A model generated the notes under the pieces. It searched no databases. It was not told the origin of the DNA and saw nothing but the letters and a program-made list of their open reading frames with translations. A stretch of 64,000 bases of DNA from Rufibacter glacialis (GTDB lineage: Bacteria; Bacteroidota; Bacteroidia; Cytophagales; Hymenobacteraceae): positions 124,001 through 188,000 of the forward strand of contig NZ_VKKZ01000020.1 in the NCBI RefSeq assembly GCF_008271745.1, written 5' to 3'. Position numbers and translations under genes: made by a program. Of this stretch, positions 9,322 to 17,248 are shown piece by piece (within the stretch, counting starts at the first letter, position 1; each line of letters starts with the position of its first letter).

Positions 9322-9660
9322 GTGCCCTACAAAGAACGAGACATAGAAAAACAGTACTACAGCATAGGCGAAGTTGCCGCCATGTTTGAAGTAGCCCCTT
9401 CCCTGATCAGGTTCTGGGAAACCGAATTTGACATCCTCAAGCCCAAGAAAAACAAAAAGGGGAACCGTCTCTTTTCGCCAAAGGACATTGAAAACCTGCG
9501 CTTTGTGTATCATCTGGTAAAGGAACGTGGGTATACCATTCAAGGCGCCCGCGAGATGCTCAAGACGCGGGGCGTGCAGGCCAAAGAAAAGTTTGAGATG
9601 ATCCAGTCCTTAGAGAAGGTGAAGGAATTCTTGATCAGCATTAAAGGGCAGCTTCCTTAG
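9322..9660 (+). CDS. MerR-family transcriptional regulator (short)
   Basis: 112 residues with an N-terminal MerR winged helix-turn-helix: YYSIGEVAAMF, then SLIRFWETEF, and NRLFSPKDIENL as the wing. The short helical tail (REMLKTRGVQAKEKFEMI) could dimerise. No Cys-based metal site is seen, so a metal sensor role is unlikely. The start is GTG at 9322: the frame is closed by a TGA at 9259 with no ATG between. Proteins of this short type are common in Bacteroidota and are usually annotated only as MerR. The gene lies between two inverted-repeat elements, which is unusual. Confidence 0.9.
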   Translation: MPYKERDIEKQYYSIGEVAAMFEVAPSLIRFWETEFDILKPKKNKKGNRLFSPKDIENLRFVYHLVKERGYTIQGAREMLKTRGVQAKEKFEMIQSLEKVKEFLISIKGQLP

Positions 9661-9677
9661 CAGGAAGCTAGTCCTGA

Positions 9678-9790
9678 GTTCTGAGTCTTGAGTACTGACT
9701 TAAATCAGTACTTCAAGTACTGGAAATAGCATTGCAAGAATCAGAACTCAAATCCAAAAAACTCAGGACTCAGAACTCAAGACTCAGAAC
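9678..9790. repeat. Inverted repeat element, right of merR
   Basis: The same 16-mer as at 9241 occurs at 9678-9693, and its reverse complement at 9775-9790, so merR is bracketed by two copies of the element. The right arm reaches almost to the dprA start. Confidence 0.9.
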
Positions 9791-9800
9791 TCACCCCACA

Positions 9801-10925
9801 GTGTCCAACGAACTCCTTTACCAAGTGGCCTTGCCCCTGATTCCCCACGTGGGAGGCGGCACGGCACGTACGCTGGTAAAGCATTTCGGCTCTGCCGAGG
9901 CTGTTTTCGCTGCCGCCCCGGAAAAACTGAGGAAAACGCCCCGCATTGGCGAAGTCATCACCAAGAGTATTCTTCAGAGCAGGATTAACGCCTTACGGCA
10001 GGCGGAGGAAGTTATGCAACGGGCTGAGAAAGAAGAAGTACAGCTGCTGCCTTTCACGCATGCCGATTACCCGCAACGGTTGCAGCACGTGCCAGATGCC
10101 CCGCTCCTGCTGTATTACAAAGGCACCGCTGACCTGAATGCCCTTAAAGTGGTGAGCATTGTGGGTACCCGCAAAAGCACCGACTATGGCCGCCAGGTAA
10201 CGGAACAGATCGTGCAGGGTTTGGTGCAGCATGAGGTACTGGTGGTAAGCGGCCTGGCCTTCGGGATTGACATTCTGGCCCATAAAGCGGCTTTGAAACA
10301 TGGTTTGCCCACCGTTGGCGTCATGGCCAATAGCGTGGAGACGGTGTACCCGACTGCCCACCAGCGCGACGCGGAGAACATGCTCCGGCACGGTGGCTTA
10401 CTATCGGAGTTTCCTTTCGGCACCAAGCCAGATGCCCCGCGTTTCCCTTCCAGGAACAGAATCATTGCCGGCATGGCGGATTGTACCATTGTGGTGGAGT
10501 CTACGAGCAAAGGCGGTTCGCTCATCTCCGCGGATATTGCCCATAGCTATGACCGGGAAGTCATGGCGGTGCCCGGGCCTATCACCTCAGAAACTTCTCA
10601 GGGTTGTAACCAACTCATCAGAAGCCTAAAAGCCGTACCCTATACCAAGCCCAAAGACCTGGAAGAGCTGCTGAACTGGGACAAAGCCCTCGCGCCTCGG
10701 TCCCTTTCTAAACCCGTACAGGCAGCACCTACCCTATCATTGAGTTCTTTTCCGGAGGAGGAGCAGATAATTCTTCGGGCGCTGCAACAAGCTGGCCCAT
10801 TGCACATTGATGTCCTTTGCCGGCATACCAGGTTTAACATCAGCCAAGTCTCCTCCCTCTTGTTTACTTTAGAAATGAGCGGTTGGGTGAAGGCGCTTCC
10901 GGGCAAGCAGTATTTACTGGTCTAA
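9801..10925 (+). CDS. dprA: DNA-processing protein DprA
   Basis: Binds incoming single-stranded DNA and loads RecA in natural transformation; it acts in the cytosol. The N-terminal helical region is followed by the Rossmann-like SMF domain: VSIVGTRKSTDYGRQV, VVSGLAFGIDILAH, FPSRNRIIAGMAD and a Ser-Lys-Gly-Gly-Ser segment (STSKGGSLISA). The C-terminal winged helix (DML1-like) covers the last 60 residues. I chose GTG 9801 (374 residues). The frame is open back to a TTG at 9732, but those 23 codons lie in the repeat (NSRLRTH-like peptide) and are not family sequence. No other competence gene is nearby. Confidence 0.93.
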   Translation: MSNELLYQVALPLIPHVGGGTARTLVKHFGSAEAVFAAAPEKLRKTPRIGEVITKSILQSRINALRQAEEVMQRAEKEEVQLLPFTHADYPQRLQHVPDAPLLLYYKGTADLNALKVVSIVGTRKSTDYGRQVTEQIVQGLVQHEVLVVSGLAFGIDILAHKAALKHGLPTVGVMANSVETVYPTAHQRDAENMLRHGGLLSEFPFGTKPDAPRFPSRNRIIAGMADCTIVVESTSKGGSLISADIAHSYDREVMAVPGPITSETSQGCNQLIRSLKAVPYTKPKDLEELLNWDKALAPRSLSKPVQAAPTLSLSSFPEEEQIILRALQQAGPLHIDVLCRHTRFNISQVSSLLFTLEMSGWVKALPGKQYLLV

Positions 10926-10979
10926 AACGGTTTATCCAGCAATTTCTTCAAAATCCTCTTCACCTAATTCTTTCTTCTT

Positions 10980-11798
10980 TTGTATCTCCTCTACAACGGC
11001 CAACTACTTCAAGAAGCAGACCTGGTACTCCCCCTTACCAACCGGGCCTTTCAATACAATGACGGGTTCTTTGAGACCATGGTGCTGGACAAAGGCTTGT
11101 TAAGGTTTTGGGACCATCATCAGGAAAGGATGCAGGAAGCGGCCTCCACTTTGCAGATACTCTTGCCTGAAGCGTTAAAAGGTGATACTTTTTTGAAGCT
11201 GGTAGAGGATTTGGCCGCCAACAATGCAACGGGATTTTTGGCCAGAGTTAAATTGAAGGTATGGCGGGCCGGAGAAGGTTTGTATACACCCCAAACCCAT
11301 TCCGCGGATTGGCTTTTAACCGTTCAGGCTATGCCAGCTCCTGCCTCGCAACCCCTGCAGGTAGGAATTTGCCAAACGGTAAAGACTCTGCCTTCGCCGT
11401 TTTCATCTTTCAAAGGATTCAACTCCTTGCTGTACGTCTTGGCAAGTCAAGAAAGAGCTAGGAGACAACTGGATGACCTAGTGTTGCTGGACCCTGCAGG
11501 GCATGTGGCGGAATTGACTGCCTCCAACCTATTCTGGATCAAGGACCAGCAGCTTTTCACGCCCGCCTTAGAAACCGGCTGCCTGAACGGGGTCTTGCGC
11601 CGTGCCCTCTTTGAATGGGCTTCTAAAAGCAACTATCAGATGCACGAAGGCCTTTATGAACCAGCGGCAGTATACGCTTCCGACTTTGCCTTTGCCGGGA
11701 ATGTTACCGGCCTGAAGCCCATCAAGGATCTGCAAGGGCAGGCTTTGTCAACCAACCCCGATTTCCTCTCCCAATTAGAGAAAGAGCTTTTCCATTAA
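10980..11798 (+). CDS. Aminotransferase class IV, 4-amino-4-deoxychorismate lyase-like
   Basis: PLP enzyme of fold type IV; by length (272 residues) and sequence closest to PabC, which makes 4-aminobenzoate for folate, but a branched-chain or D-amino-acid aminotransferase cannot be excluded. The N-terminus has NRAFQYNDGFFETM. The likely PLP lysine lies in FSSFKGFNSLLYVLA, and AELTASNLFW is the conserved Glu-x-x-x-x-Asn segment. GCLNGVLRR follows. The start codon is TTG at 10980 by frame; no upstream ATG fits. It is 54 bases after dprA. No pabA or pabB is in the window. Confidence 0.82.
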   Translation: MYLLYNGQLLQEADLVLPLTNRAFQYNDGFFETMVLDKGLLRFWDHHQERMQEAASTLQILLPEALKGDTFLKLVEDLAANNATGFLARVKLKVWRAGEGLYTPQTHSADWLLTVQAMPAPASQPLQVGICQTVKTLPSPFSSFKGFNSLLYVLASQERARRQLDDLVLLDPAGHVAELTASNLFWIKDQQLFTPALETGCLNGVLRRALFEWASKSNYQMHEGLYEPAAVYASDFAFAGNVTGLKPIKDLQGQALSTNPDFLSQLEKELFH

Positions 11799-11854
11799 GG
11801 GCCAGATAGGCTTCTGGTATGTTTTCCTAAAAAGTGCTCAAAAACCTCAGAGGC

Positions 11855-13054
11855 TTATTTTTTGGCTACAGGCTTGGGTTCGTTTGCTTCCCAGACTCTA
11901 ATAAAATTTCCTCCTAGGATTTTCTCGATGTCTTTTTTCTTGTACCCCCGCTCTAACAGGGCCTTGGTGATCAAGGGATAGGTGCTTACGTCTTCCAGAC
12001 CGGCGGGAGCCGAGCTGATGCCGTCATAGTCCGATCCCAGCCCTACATGGTCTACCCCTGCTAGTTTCACCACATGGTCTATATGGTCAATGAGTAGGGA
12101 AATGGGTGGGTTAACGTTTTTAGACTCCTCCGGGTATTTTTTGAAAAGCGCCTCCCGAATGGCCATTCCACCCATGCCTTTTTTCTGGAGTTCAGAAATC
12201 TCTGCCTCATGCTTGCTGATGAATCCTTTGATGCGCTGTGAATAGCCCGGGTCCAGGAACTCAGAGAAGAAATTCAGGTGTAGTACGCCGCCGTTCTTGC
12301 CCAAAGCTTTGATCTGGTCATCTTTGAGGTTGCGTGGGTGCGGGCACAAAGCGGCGGCACAACTGTGCGACACTAAAACGGGTTTGGTGGTGGTAGCCAG
12401 TACATCCCAAAACGTCTGCTCCCCCACGTGGGACAAATCCACCAGCATGCCTATGTCATTCATGCGGCGTACCACCTGTTTCCCGAAATCATTCAAGCCT
12501 TTCTTTTGGGTGAATCCGGAAGTCTTGGTTTCATCTGCGGCCGAAGAGGCCCAGGAGGTACTGTTGTTCCAGGTGAGGGTGAGGTAACGCACGCCCCGTC
12601 CGTACAGGTGGTTCAGGTTGTCCAGGTTGTCTTCAATCATGTGGCCTCCCTCAACTCCCGTCAAAGAAGCAATCTTCTTGGCTTTCACAGCTTCCCGCAT
12701 TTGGGCGGGGGAATACACCATCTGCAGCTTGTCTGGGTTGCGGCGCGCCAAAGCTTCCAGGGAATCTATCTGCTGGTTCGCGAATTTGAAGGCCCGGCCC
12801 GGGCCATAGGTCTCATCACTGAACACGGCGAATACCTGCACGTCCAGCCCTCCTTCTTTCATCCGCTGGAGGTCGGTGTGCGCTTTTCCAGTCAGATCCT
12901 GCTCCACCGAAAGGCCTTCAAAAATCACCTGAGACAACACATCATTGTGGGTGTCTACCAGAACCGCCTTCTGGTGAATGGTTTGGTAAGAACTGCTACA
13001 GGAAAAAAGGAAACCGAAAGAAAGGGCCGCTACGGGAAAGAAAGGAGCTTTCAT
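11855..13054 (-). CDS. Membrane dipeptidase, peptidase family M19 (lipoprotein)
   Basis: Zinc dipeptidase, expected in the periplasm on a lipid anchor. A lipoprotein signal ends FGFLFSC. The M19 metal sites are visible: VDTHNDVL near the N-terminus, TGVEGGHMI (bridging Glu), LVSHSCAAALCPHPRN, and GSDYDGI near the C-terminus. The 399 residues fit the family. The gene is convergent with the pabC-like gene and stands alone. Its substrates (cell-wall dipeptides, exogenous peptides) are not known from sequence. Confidence 0.95.
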   Translation of the reverse strand: MKAPFFPVAALSFGFLFSCSSSYQTIHQKAVLVDTHNDVLSQVIFEGLSVEQDLTGKAHTDLQRMKEGGLDVQVFAVFSDETYGPGRAFKFANQQIDSLEALARRNPDKLQMVYSPAQMREAVKAKKIASLTGVEGGHMIEDNLDNLNHLYGRGVRYLTLTWNNSTSWASSAADETKTSGFTQKKGLNDFGKQVVRRMNDIGMLVDLSHVGEQTFWDVLATTTKPVLVSHSCAAALCPHPRNLKDDQIKALGKNGGVLHLNFFSEFLDPGYSQRIKGFISKHEAEISELQKKGMGGMAIREALFKKYPEESKNVNPPISLLIDHIDHVVKLAGVDHVGLGSDYDGISSAPAGLEDVSTYPLITKALLERGYKKKDIEKILGGNFIRVWEANEPKPVAKK

Positions 13055-13752
13055 GAAAAGAGCTAAATCGAGGAAATGGGTTTAAGCGTCCAGTTTACAC
13101 AAAAACCAGGACTTCCCCAAGGAAGGTTTTTCGGGTTATTTTGAAGGAAAGGGAGAAAAGAGGAAGAGCCGCTGGGAGGGTAAAGCCTTTAACCAGTCTC
13201 AGCTGCGGATCACTTCAGGAAATGGAGGGGCTCTTTATGTTATGAATCACCAGAACATAAATCTGCCAAAACCTGACTTTCCATTACCTTTGCTTTGAAA
13301 GAGTCAGCAGGAAGATTATACATTCTTTGCCAAGGGCTACTGACCGCAAAGGCAGTGTGAAACATGAGAGACAAGGCGATGCCATTGTCTCTACGAAGGT
13401 TATCCCCTCCTTCCCACGCATTGCCCTGTTCCAGTCTTTCCTTCGCGCGCCTCGCTTTTGGCCCTGGATAGACGATGTCTAAGAGAGCAGAACGGTACAG
13501 GCCGAAAGGGCAGTGCGAGAGGGGAAGACGGGGCCTCGCGGCCGTGAGCGCACGGAGGGCCGCTATGGAACAACCCAGCATAAGGGCCTCGCTATAGGTA
13601 GTCGCTACGCCAGCAACGGCAAAAGGCATGCACTAGGTTATCTAAAGCAAAAGAAGTAAGGAGGCGTAGTTTTGGTTTTGGGCCCCTGTTAACACCAATA
13701 ACGGCGAAAAATGGCGCCCTCCACAAAAGGACTCAAGACTCTAAACTCCCTC
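13055..13752. other. Long gap with GC-rich, potentially structured block
   Basis: No convincing gene. From about 13370 to 13640 the base use shifts to GC-rich with several nested inverted repeats, for example GCGGCCGTG/CACGG..GGCCGC near 13537-13564 and a repeated GGGCCTCGC. A 129-codon open frame on the minus strand (13240-13629) has a Leu/Ala/Arg composition unlike neighbouring proteins and is not called. Next to thrC, at 13731-13746, is a two-mismatch copy of the 16-mer found around merR. The block may be a structured RNA or a dispersed element. Confidence 0.45.
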
Positions 13753-14949
13753 TTAATATCTTCCTTCTATATTGTCCAGGTACTTTTGGCCGGAGCCGGT
13801 ATTAAGCAGAAGAACCCGTTCATGGGCCTGAAGCCATCCCTTTTTCAGGAGGTGGCGGGCAGCCATCCAGACGGCGGCACCTTCCGGGGCTACAAACAGG
13901 CCTTCCTTTCTGCTCAATTCCCGCACCCCTTCCACCATTTCTTCTTCGGTAATGGAAATGGCTGTGCCGCCCGATTGTTCCAGCACCTCTAACATCAAAG
14001 GTTCGCCTAAAGGCCGGGGAACGGCCAAGCCATTGGCCAAGGTGGGCAGACCATTGTACTGCTGTGAATTCTTTTGAAGACCAAGGAAGGTATCTACTAC
14101 CGGACGGCAATTATGGGCTTGAACCGCTACCATACGGGGTAATTTAATGTCTTTGGGCAACCAACCCAAAGCAGTCATTTCCTGAAAGGCTTTCCAGATG
14201 CCTATGAGCCCGGTCCCGCCACCGGCCGGATAAAGGATCACGTCGGGTAACTGCCATTCCAGTTGCTCCGCTATTTCATAGCCCATGGTTTTTTTGCCCT
14301 CTAGCCGGTAAGGTTCTTTGAGCGTAGACACATCCAGTAGAGCTTCACCTTGGTTTAACCGACGAACCTCGGCGGCACAGTCGTTGATGAGCCCATCCAG
14401 CAGGTGCACCTGGGCGCCATACCAATAACATTCTTCTTTGAAGGCTTTGGGGGTGTGGCGGGGCATGACCACCACGGCCGGGAGATTGGCTTTGGCGCAG
14501 TAGGCGGCCATGGCTACTCCGGCATTGCCGGCTGTGGGAATGATACACCCTTCCACTCCTACTTCCAGCGCCTTTGAAATGGCCATGCTCAGACCCCGGG
14601 CCTTGAAGGAGCCCGTGGGATTCTGGCCTTCATCTTTCAGGATAAGGTTTTCAAACCCATAAGCCGCTCCCAAATTCTGCAACTCCATGAGGGGGGTAAG
14701 ACCTTCGCCCAAAGAAACTTTGTTTGATTCGTCAAGCAAGGGCAACACCTCCTGGTAGCGCCACATGGTGCCTTCCCTTCCTTTCAAGGCAGTTTTTGAA
14801 AAACTCCCGTTTAAGGCGTACCGGGCCAGCAGTGGCATGTTACAGCAAGGCGACACGCGTTGCAGCACATCATGCGCATATTCCTGCCCACAGGTAGAAC
14901 ATGCTAAATGCGTAATGGTACTTAGGCTGGTGGCTATCTGCGCTTGCAT
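13753..14949 (-). CDS. thrC: Threonine synthase
   Basis: PLP enzyme that converts O-phosphohomoserine to threonine. It has an N-terminal zinc-ribbon-like segment (CSTCGQEY, then SPCCNMPL), as in archaeal-type threonine synthases. The PLP lysine is in NPTGSFKARG, near residue 117, and the phosphate-binding segment is TAGNAGVAMA. The C-terminus has LNTGSGQKYLD. The 398 residues suit this class. A related PLP lyase cannot be wholly excluded because only the fold-type II core is diagnostic, but the zinc ribbon favours ThrC. The lysR gene lies 70 bases upstream on the same strand. Confidence 0.87.
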   Translation of the reverse strand: MQAQIATSLSTITHLACSTCGQEYAHDVLQRVSPCCNMPLLARYALNGSFSKTALKGREGTMWRYQEVLPLLDESNKVSLGEGLTPLMELQNLGAAYGFENLILKDEGQNPTGSFKARGLSMAISKALEVGVEGCIIPTAGNAGVAMAAYCAKANLPAVVVMPRHTPKAFKEECYWYGAQVHLLDGLINDCAAEVRRLNQGEALLDVSTLKEPYRLEGKKTMGYEIAEQLEWQLPDVILYPAGGGTGLIGIWKAFQEMTALGWLPKDIKLPRMVAVQAHNCRPVVDTFLGLQKNSQQYNGLPTLANGLAVPRPLGEPLMLEVLEQSGGTAISITEEEMVEGVRELSRKEGLFVAPEGAAVWMAARHLLKKGWLQAHERVLLLNTGSGQKYLDNIEGRY

Positions 14950-15019
14950 ATCTGGTCAAGGTTTACCCTGGCAAATAGGGAAAGTGCCATGAGCAAATCA
15001 AATACCCTTTTGGTATAGC

Positions 15020-15925
15020 CTATTCCGTTTGGAAATACTGGCGGCGCATGAACTGGATGAAGTTTTTGTAAGGGGCATTGTTTTCTGTGCCTTTCCTTTG
15101 AATGAAGTTAAACGTTCGGTGCACCTCAAACCCATTGATTTTCACCTCTACCAATTCGCCGGAGGCTAACTCTTTGACCACCGCCTGCCGGGGAAGAAAA
15201 GCCAGACAGGTGTCTACCCGCACAAAATTTTTTAAGGCTTCCGTGCCCCCTAACCTTACCCGTACCGGCAATTGGGCCAGCTTCACCCCGTGCTGCACCA
15301 AGGCATCCTCCAGCACCGCCAAAGTGCCGGAACCCGTCTCGCGCAAAGCCAACGGAATTTGGTACAGGTCTTTCAGGTCCAGGTCGTGCTTGACCAGAGG
15401 GTTGCGGGGCGAACACACCGCCACCACCTCATCGGTGAGGAAGGGTGTATAGGTCACCTGGCTGATCTTGTTGATTCCCTCAATGATGCCCAGGTCAATG
15501 TCATGGTCCAGCAGCGCTTTGAGGATGTTTTCACTGTTCCGGTTGCGCAGGCTCAGCTCTACCCGGGGGTTCTGGGTCAGGTACGCAGAGAGCACCGGGG
15601 GCAGGATATAAAGGGAAATAGTGGTGCTGGCCCCCAAAATGAGCGTGACCTTGGGCTGGAAATCCTGGCTCAGCAAAGGAAGTTCCTGGTGCAGGTCATT
15701 CTGGATCTGCTGCACCGCCTCAAGTTTATGGAAAAGCAGCTGGCCGGCGGGCGTCAGACTAATGGTATTGCCATGTCGCTCAAACAGCCCCGTCTTGTAA
15801 TACTCCTCCAAGGCCTTTATCTGCTTACTGATGGCCGATTGGCTAATGTACAGGAGCTGGCTGGCTTTGGTGAAGCTGAGTTGGCGGGCAACTTCCAGGA
15901 AAACGGCGTGTTTATGAGAAATCAC
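15020..15925 (-). CDS. LysR-family transcriptional regulator
   Basis: 301 residues. The N-terminal winged helix has FLEVARQLSFTKASQLLYIS and QSAISKQIKALEE, then a linker helix. The C-terminal periplasmic-binding-like effector domain starts near residue 90 (VTLILGAST), with a LRETGSG element typical of CysB-type members. It sits between a cupin gene (35 bases upstream) and thrC (70 bases downstream), all on one strand. Most LysR genes are divergent from their target; here no divergent target is seen, so the regulated gene is unknown. Confidence 0.93.
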   Translation of the reverse strand: MISHKHAVFLEVARQLSFTKASQLLYISQSAISKQIKALEEYYKTGLFERHGNTISLTPAGQLLFHKLEAVQQIQNDLHQELPLLSQDFQPKVTLILGASTTISLYILPPVLSAYLTQNPRVELSLRNRNSENILKALLDHDIDLGIIEGINKISQVTYTPFLTDEVVAVCSPRNPLVKHDLDLKDLYQIPLALRETGSGTLAVLEDALVQHGVKLAQLPVRVRLGGTEALKNFVRVDTCLAFLPRQAVVKELASGELVEVKINGFEVHRTFNFIQRKGTENNAPYKNFIQFMRRQYFQTE

Positions 15926-15960
15926 GGAGAAAAGTAGTTAGAGGATCCTTAACTATAGGT

Positions 15961-16323
15961 TCAAAGCCAATCCAAGGTAGGCTTGGTGTACTCGCTTTCT
16001 GACTGGTTACCGGTGTTTACGGTGGCAGCCGGTTCAAACAGGAGCACGCTTACCTCCTCTTCGGCCACGGGCCTATGCTCTACCCCTTTGGGCACCACCA
16101 GGAACTCCCCTTCCCGCAACTCAATGGTTTTATCCCTGAATTCAAGCTTGAGGTGCCCTTTCACCACCAGGAACAATTCATCTTCGTGTTCGTGGTGGTG
16201 CCAGACAAAGGTTCCTTTCAACTTGGCCAGTTTGACGTGCTGCCCATTCAATTCGCCCACCACCCGGGGGTTCCAGTGGTCAGAGAAAAGCTGCAGTTTT
16301 TCAGAGATATTTACTTTTTGCAT
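15961..16323 (-). CDS. Single-domain cupin protein
   Basis: 120-residue cupin of the kind that binds a metal and small ligands; no substrate can be named. The first cupin motif is visible as FVWHHHEHEDELFLVVKG (metal-type His/His/Glu), and the second as GVEHRPVAEEEV. The length is just one beta barrel. The gene is 35 bases upstream of lysR and may be its co-transcribed partner. Confidence 0.88.
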   Translation of the reverse strand: MQKVNISEKLQLFSDHWNPRVVGELNGQHVKLAKLKGTFVWHHHEHEDELFLVVKGHLKLEFRDKTIELREGEFLVVPKGVEHRPVAEEEVSVLLFEPAATVNTGNQSESEYTKPTLDWL

Positions 16324-16633
16324 GGCACAAATAGAAATTAGGTAGTGAAGGTAAACGATAGAAAGCGATTCTACTTGGCCTTTTTGGTGGGAAACTGAAA
16401 ACCTGTTCTAAAAACTGTTTAAAGAAAGGATGGTAAAACCGGAAGCAGCTCTTGTTTCTGCCCCTACTGCTGCTTAAGTACCTTTCTCTTAAGCTATCTA
16501 TGGCCTGTCCATGCATTTTGTCCCTACTTTTTAGAATAAGTTTAAAAACAAGGAAGCCCCACCATTTAGACAGGGCTTCCAGGTAAAAAACGAAATGTAG
16601 TTTTATTTCATACGCAAGGCAGTTAAGGTGGAA
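16324..16633. other. Cupin-membrane protein gap
   Basis: No gene; a 71-codon open frame (16301-16516) overlaps the cupin start and is rejected. The terminator of the membrane-protein gene lies at 16541-16580. Confidence 0.6.
16541..16580 (-). terminator. Intrinsic terminator for the small membrane protein gene
   Basis: On the minus strand GGAAGCCC (16580-16573) pairs with GGGCTTCC (16559-16552) and is followed by TTGTTTTT. It lies 54 bases past the stop codon of 16634-16960. Confidence 0.75.
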
Positions 16634-16960
16634 TTAGATGGGGCTTCCGGTCACGGAAGTGTCATCGTGTAGCGTCCGTTGGTTTTTCCTGGAATCAGGC
16701 GATACATACATGTCATTGAACCTGGCAGTGAAGCTTTCGGCTTCTTTGTTGGAGGCACTAGGTGTGGCAGGGGGTTTGCTTTCTGAGGAACCTATGATTC
16801 TGTCCCAGAAGATAGCAACGAGGGAGAGTAAACAACCAATGGCTAAGTAGGCCAAAACCCGCATAGCCGCAGTGTCACTGTCATTGGAAGTGAACGCTAT
16901 TACAAACGTACCAGCGAAGAATCCAACGGCAATCAGGGTAGATAACTGGTCTTTCTTCAT
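16634..16960 (-). CDS. Small membrane protein, unknown function
   Basis: 108 residues, not recognised. Two predicted membrane helices are clear: LIAVGFFAGTFVIAF (about 8-22) and VLAYLAIGCLLSLVAIFW (about 34-51). The remaining 55 residues are polar, rich in Ser/Lys/Asp, and probably cytosolic or periplasmic. The gene has its own terminator downstream. Nothing in the neighbourhood suggests a role. Confidence 0.7.
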   Translation of the reverse strand: MKKDQLSTLIAVGFFAGTFVIAFTSNDSDTAAMRVLAYLAIGCLLSLVAIFWDRIIGSSESKPPATPSASNKEAESFTARFNDMYVSPDSRKNQRTLHDDTSVTGSPI

Positions 16961-17181
16961 GATGTCCTGTTTTTTTAAGGGTCCCTATTGCACTACATGG
17001 AAAACCCGCACTACCGGTTGTAGTGCGTAACTATTATACGATTCTTATATAGTAAAGGTATATTTTTTCTTGATAAGTTTCAATACCATTTCCATATTTC
17101 TTGACCGTTGATAAAAGAATCCATTCGGCTTTTCATGCCTCCGTAGAACCAATCAGTTCCACTAGGAAATTGGCCGGTTTC

Positions 17182-17213
17182 TTTGCGGCGGCCCGGAAAG
17201 GGTTTTACTTTTG
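17182..17213 (+). promoter_or_regulatory. Full Bacteroidota promoter of pncB
   Basis: TTTG at 17182-17185, a 20-base spacer, then TACTTTTG at 17206-17213: an exact match to TTTG-N(19-21)-TAnnTTTG. Transcription should start near 17220, which fixes ATG 17249 as the pncB start and rules out the in-frame start at 17183. Confidence 0.85.
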
Positions 17214-17248
17214 CCCTTCCTCTAAAGACCCCTAAATTCAAATGCCTC

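Noticed and set aside
9732-9800. N-terminal extension of dprA
   Set aside because: Starts at TTG and is translated repeat DNA; the family sequence begins after GTG 9801.
13240-13629. 129-codon open frame on the minus strand
   Set aside because: Skewed composition and location in a GC-rich block of inverted repeats; no family recognised. Kept only as an element candidate.
16301-16516. 71-codon frame on the minus strand
   Set aside because: Overlaps the cupin start; no domain; explained by chance.
17183-17248. Longer N-terminus for pncB
   Set aside because: The start overlaps the -33 promoter element, so it cannot be in the mRNA.
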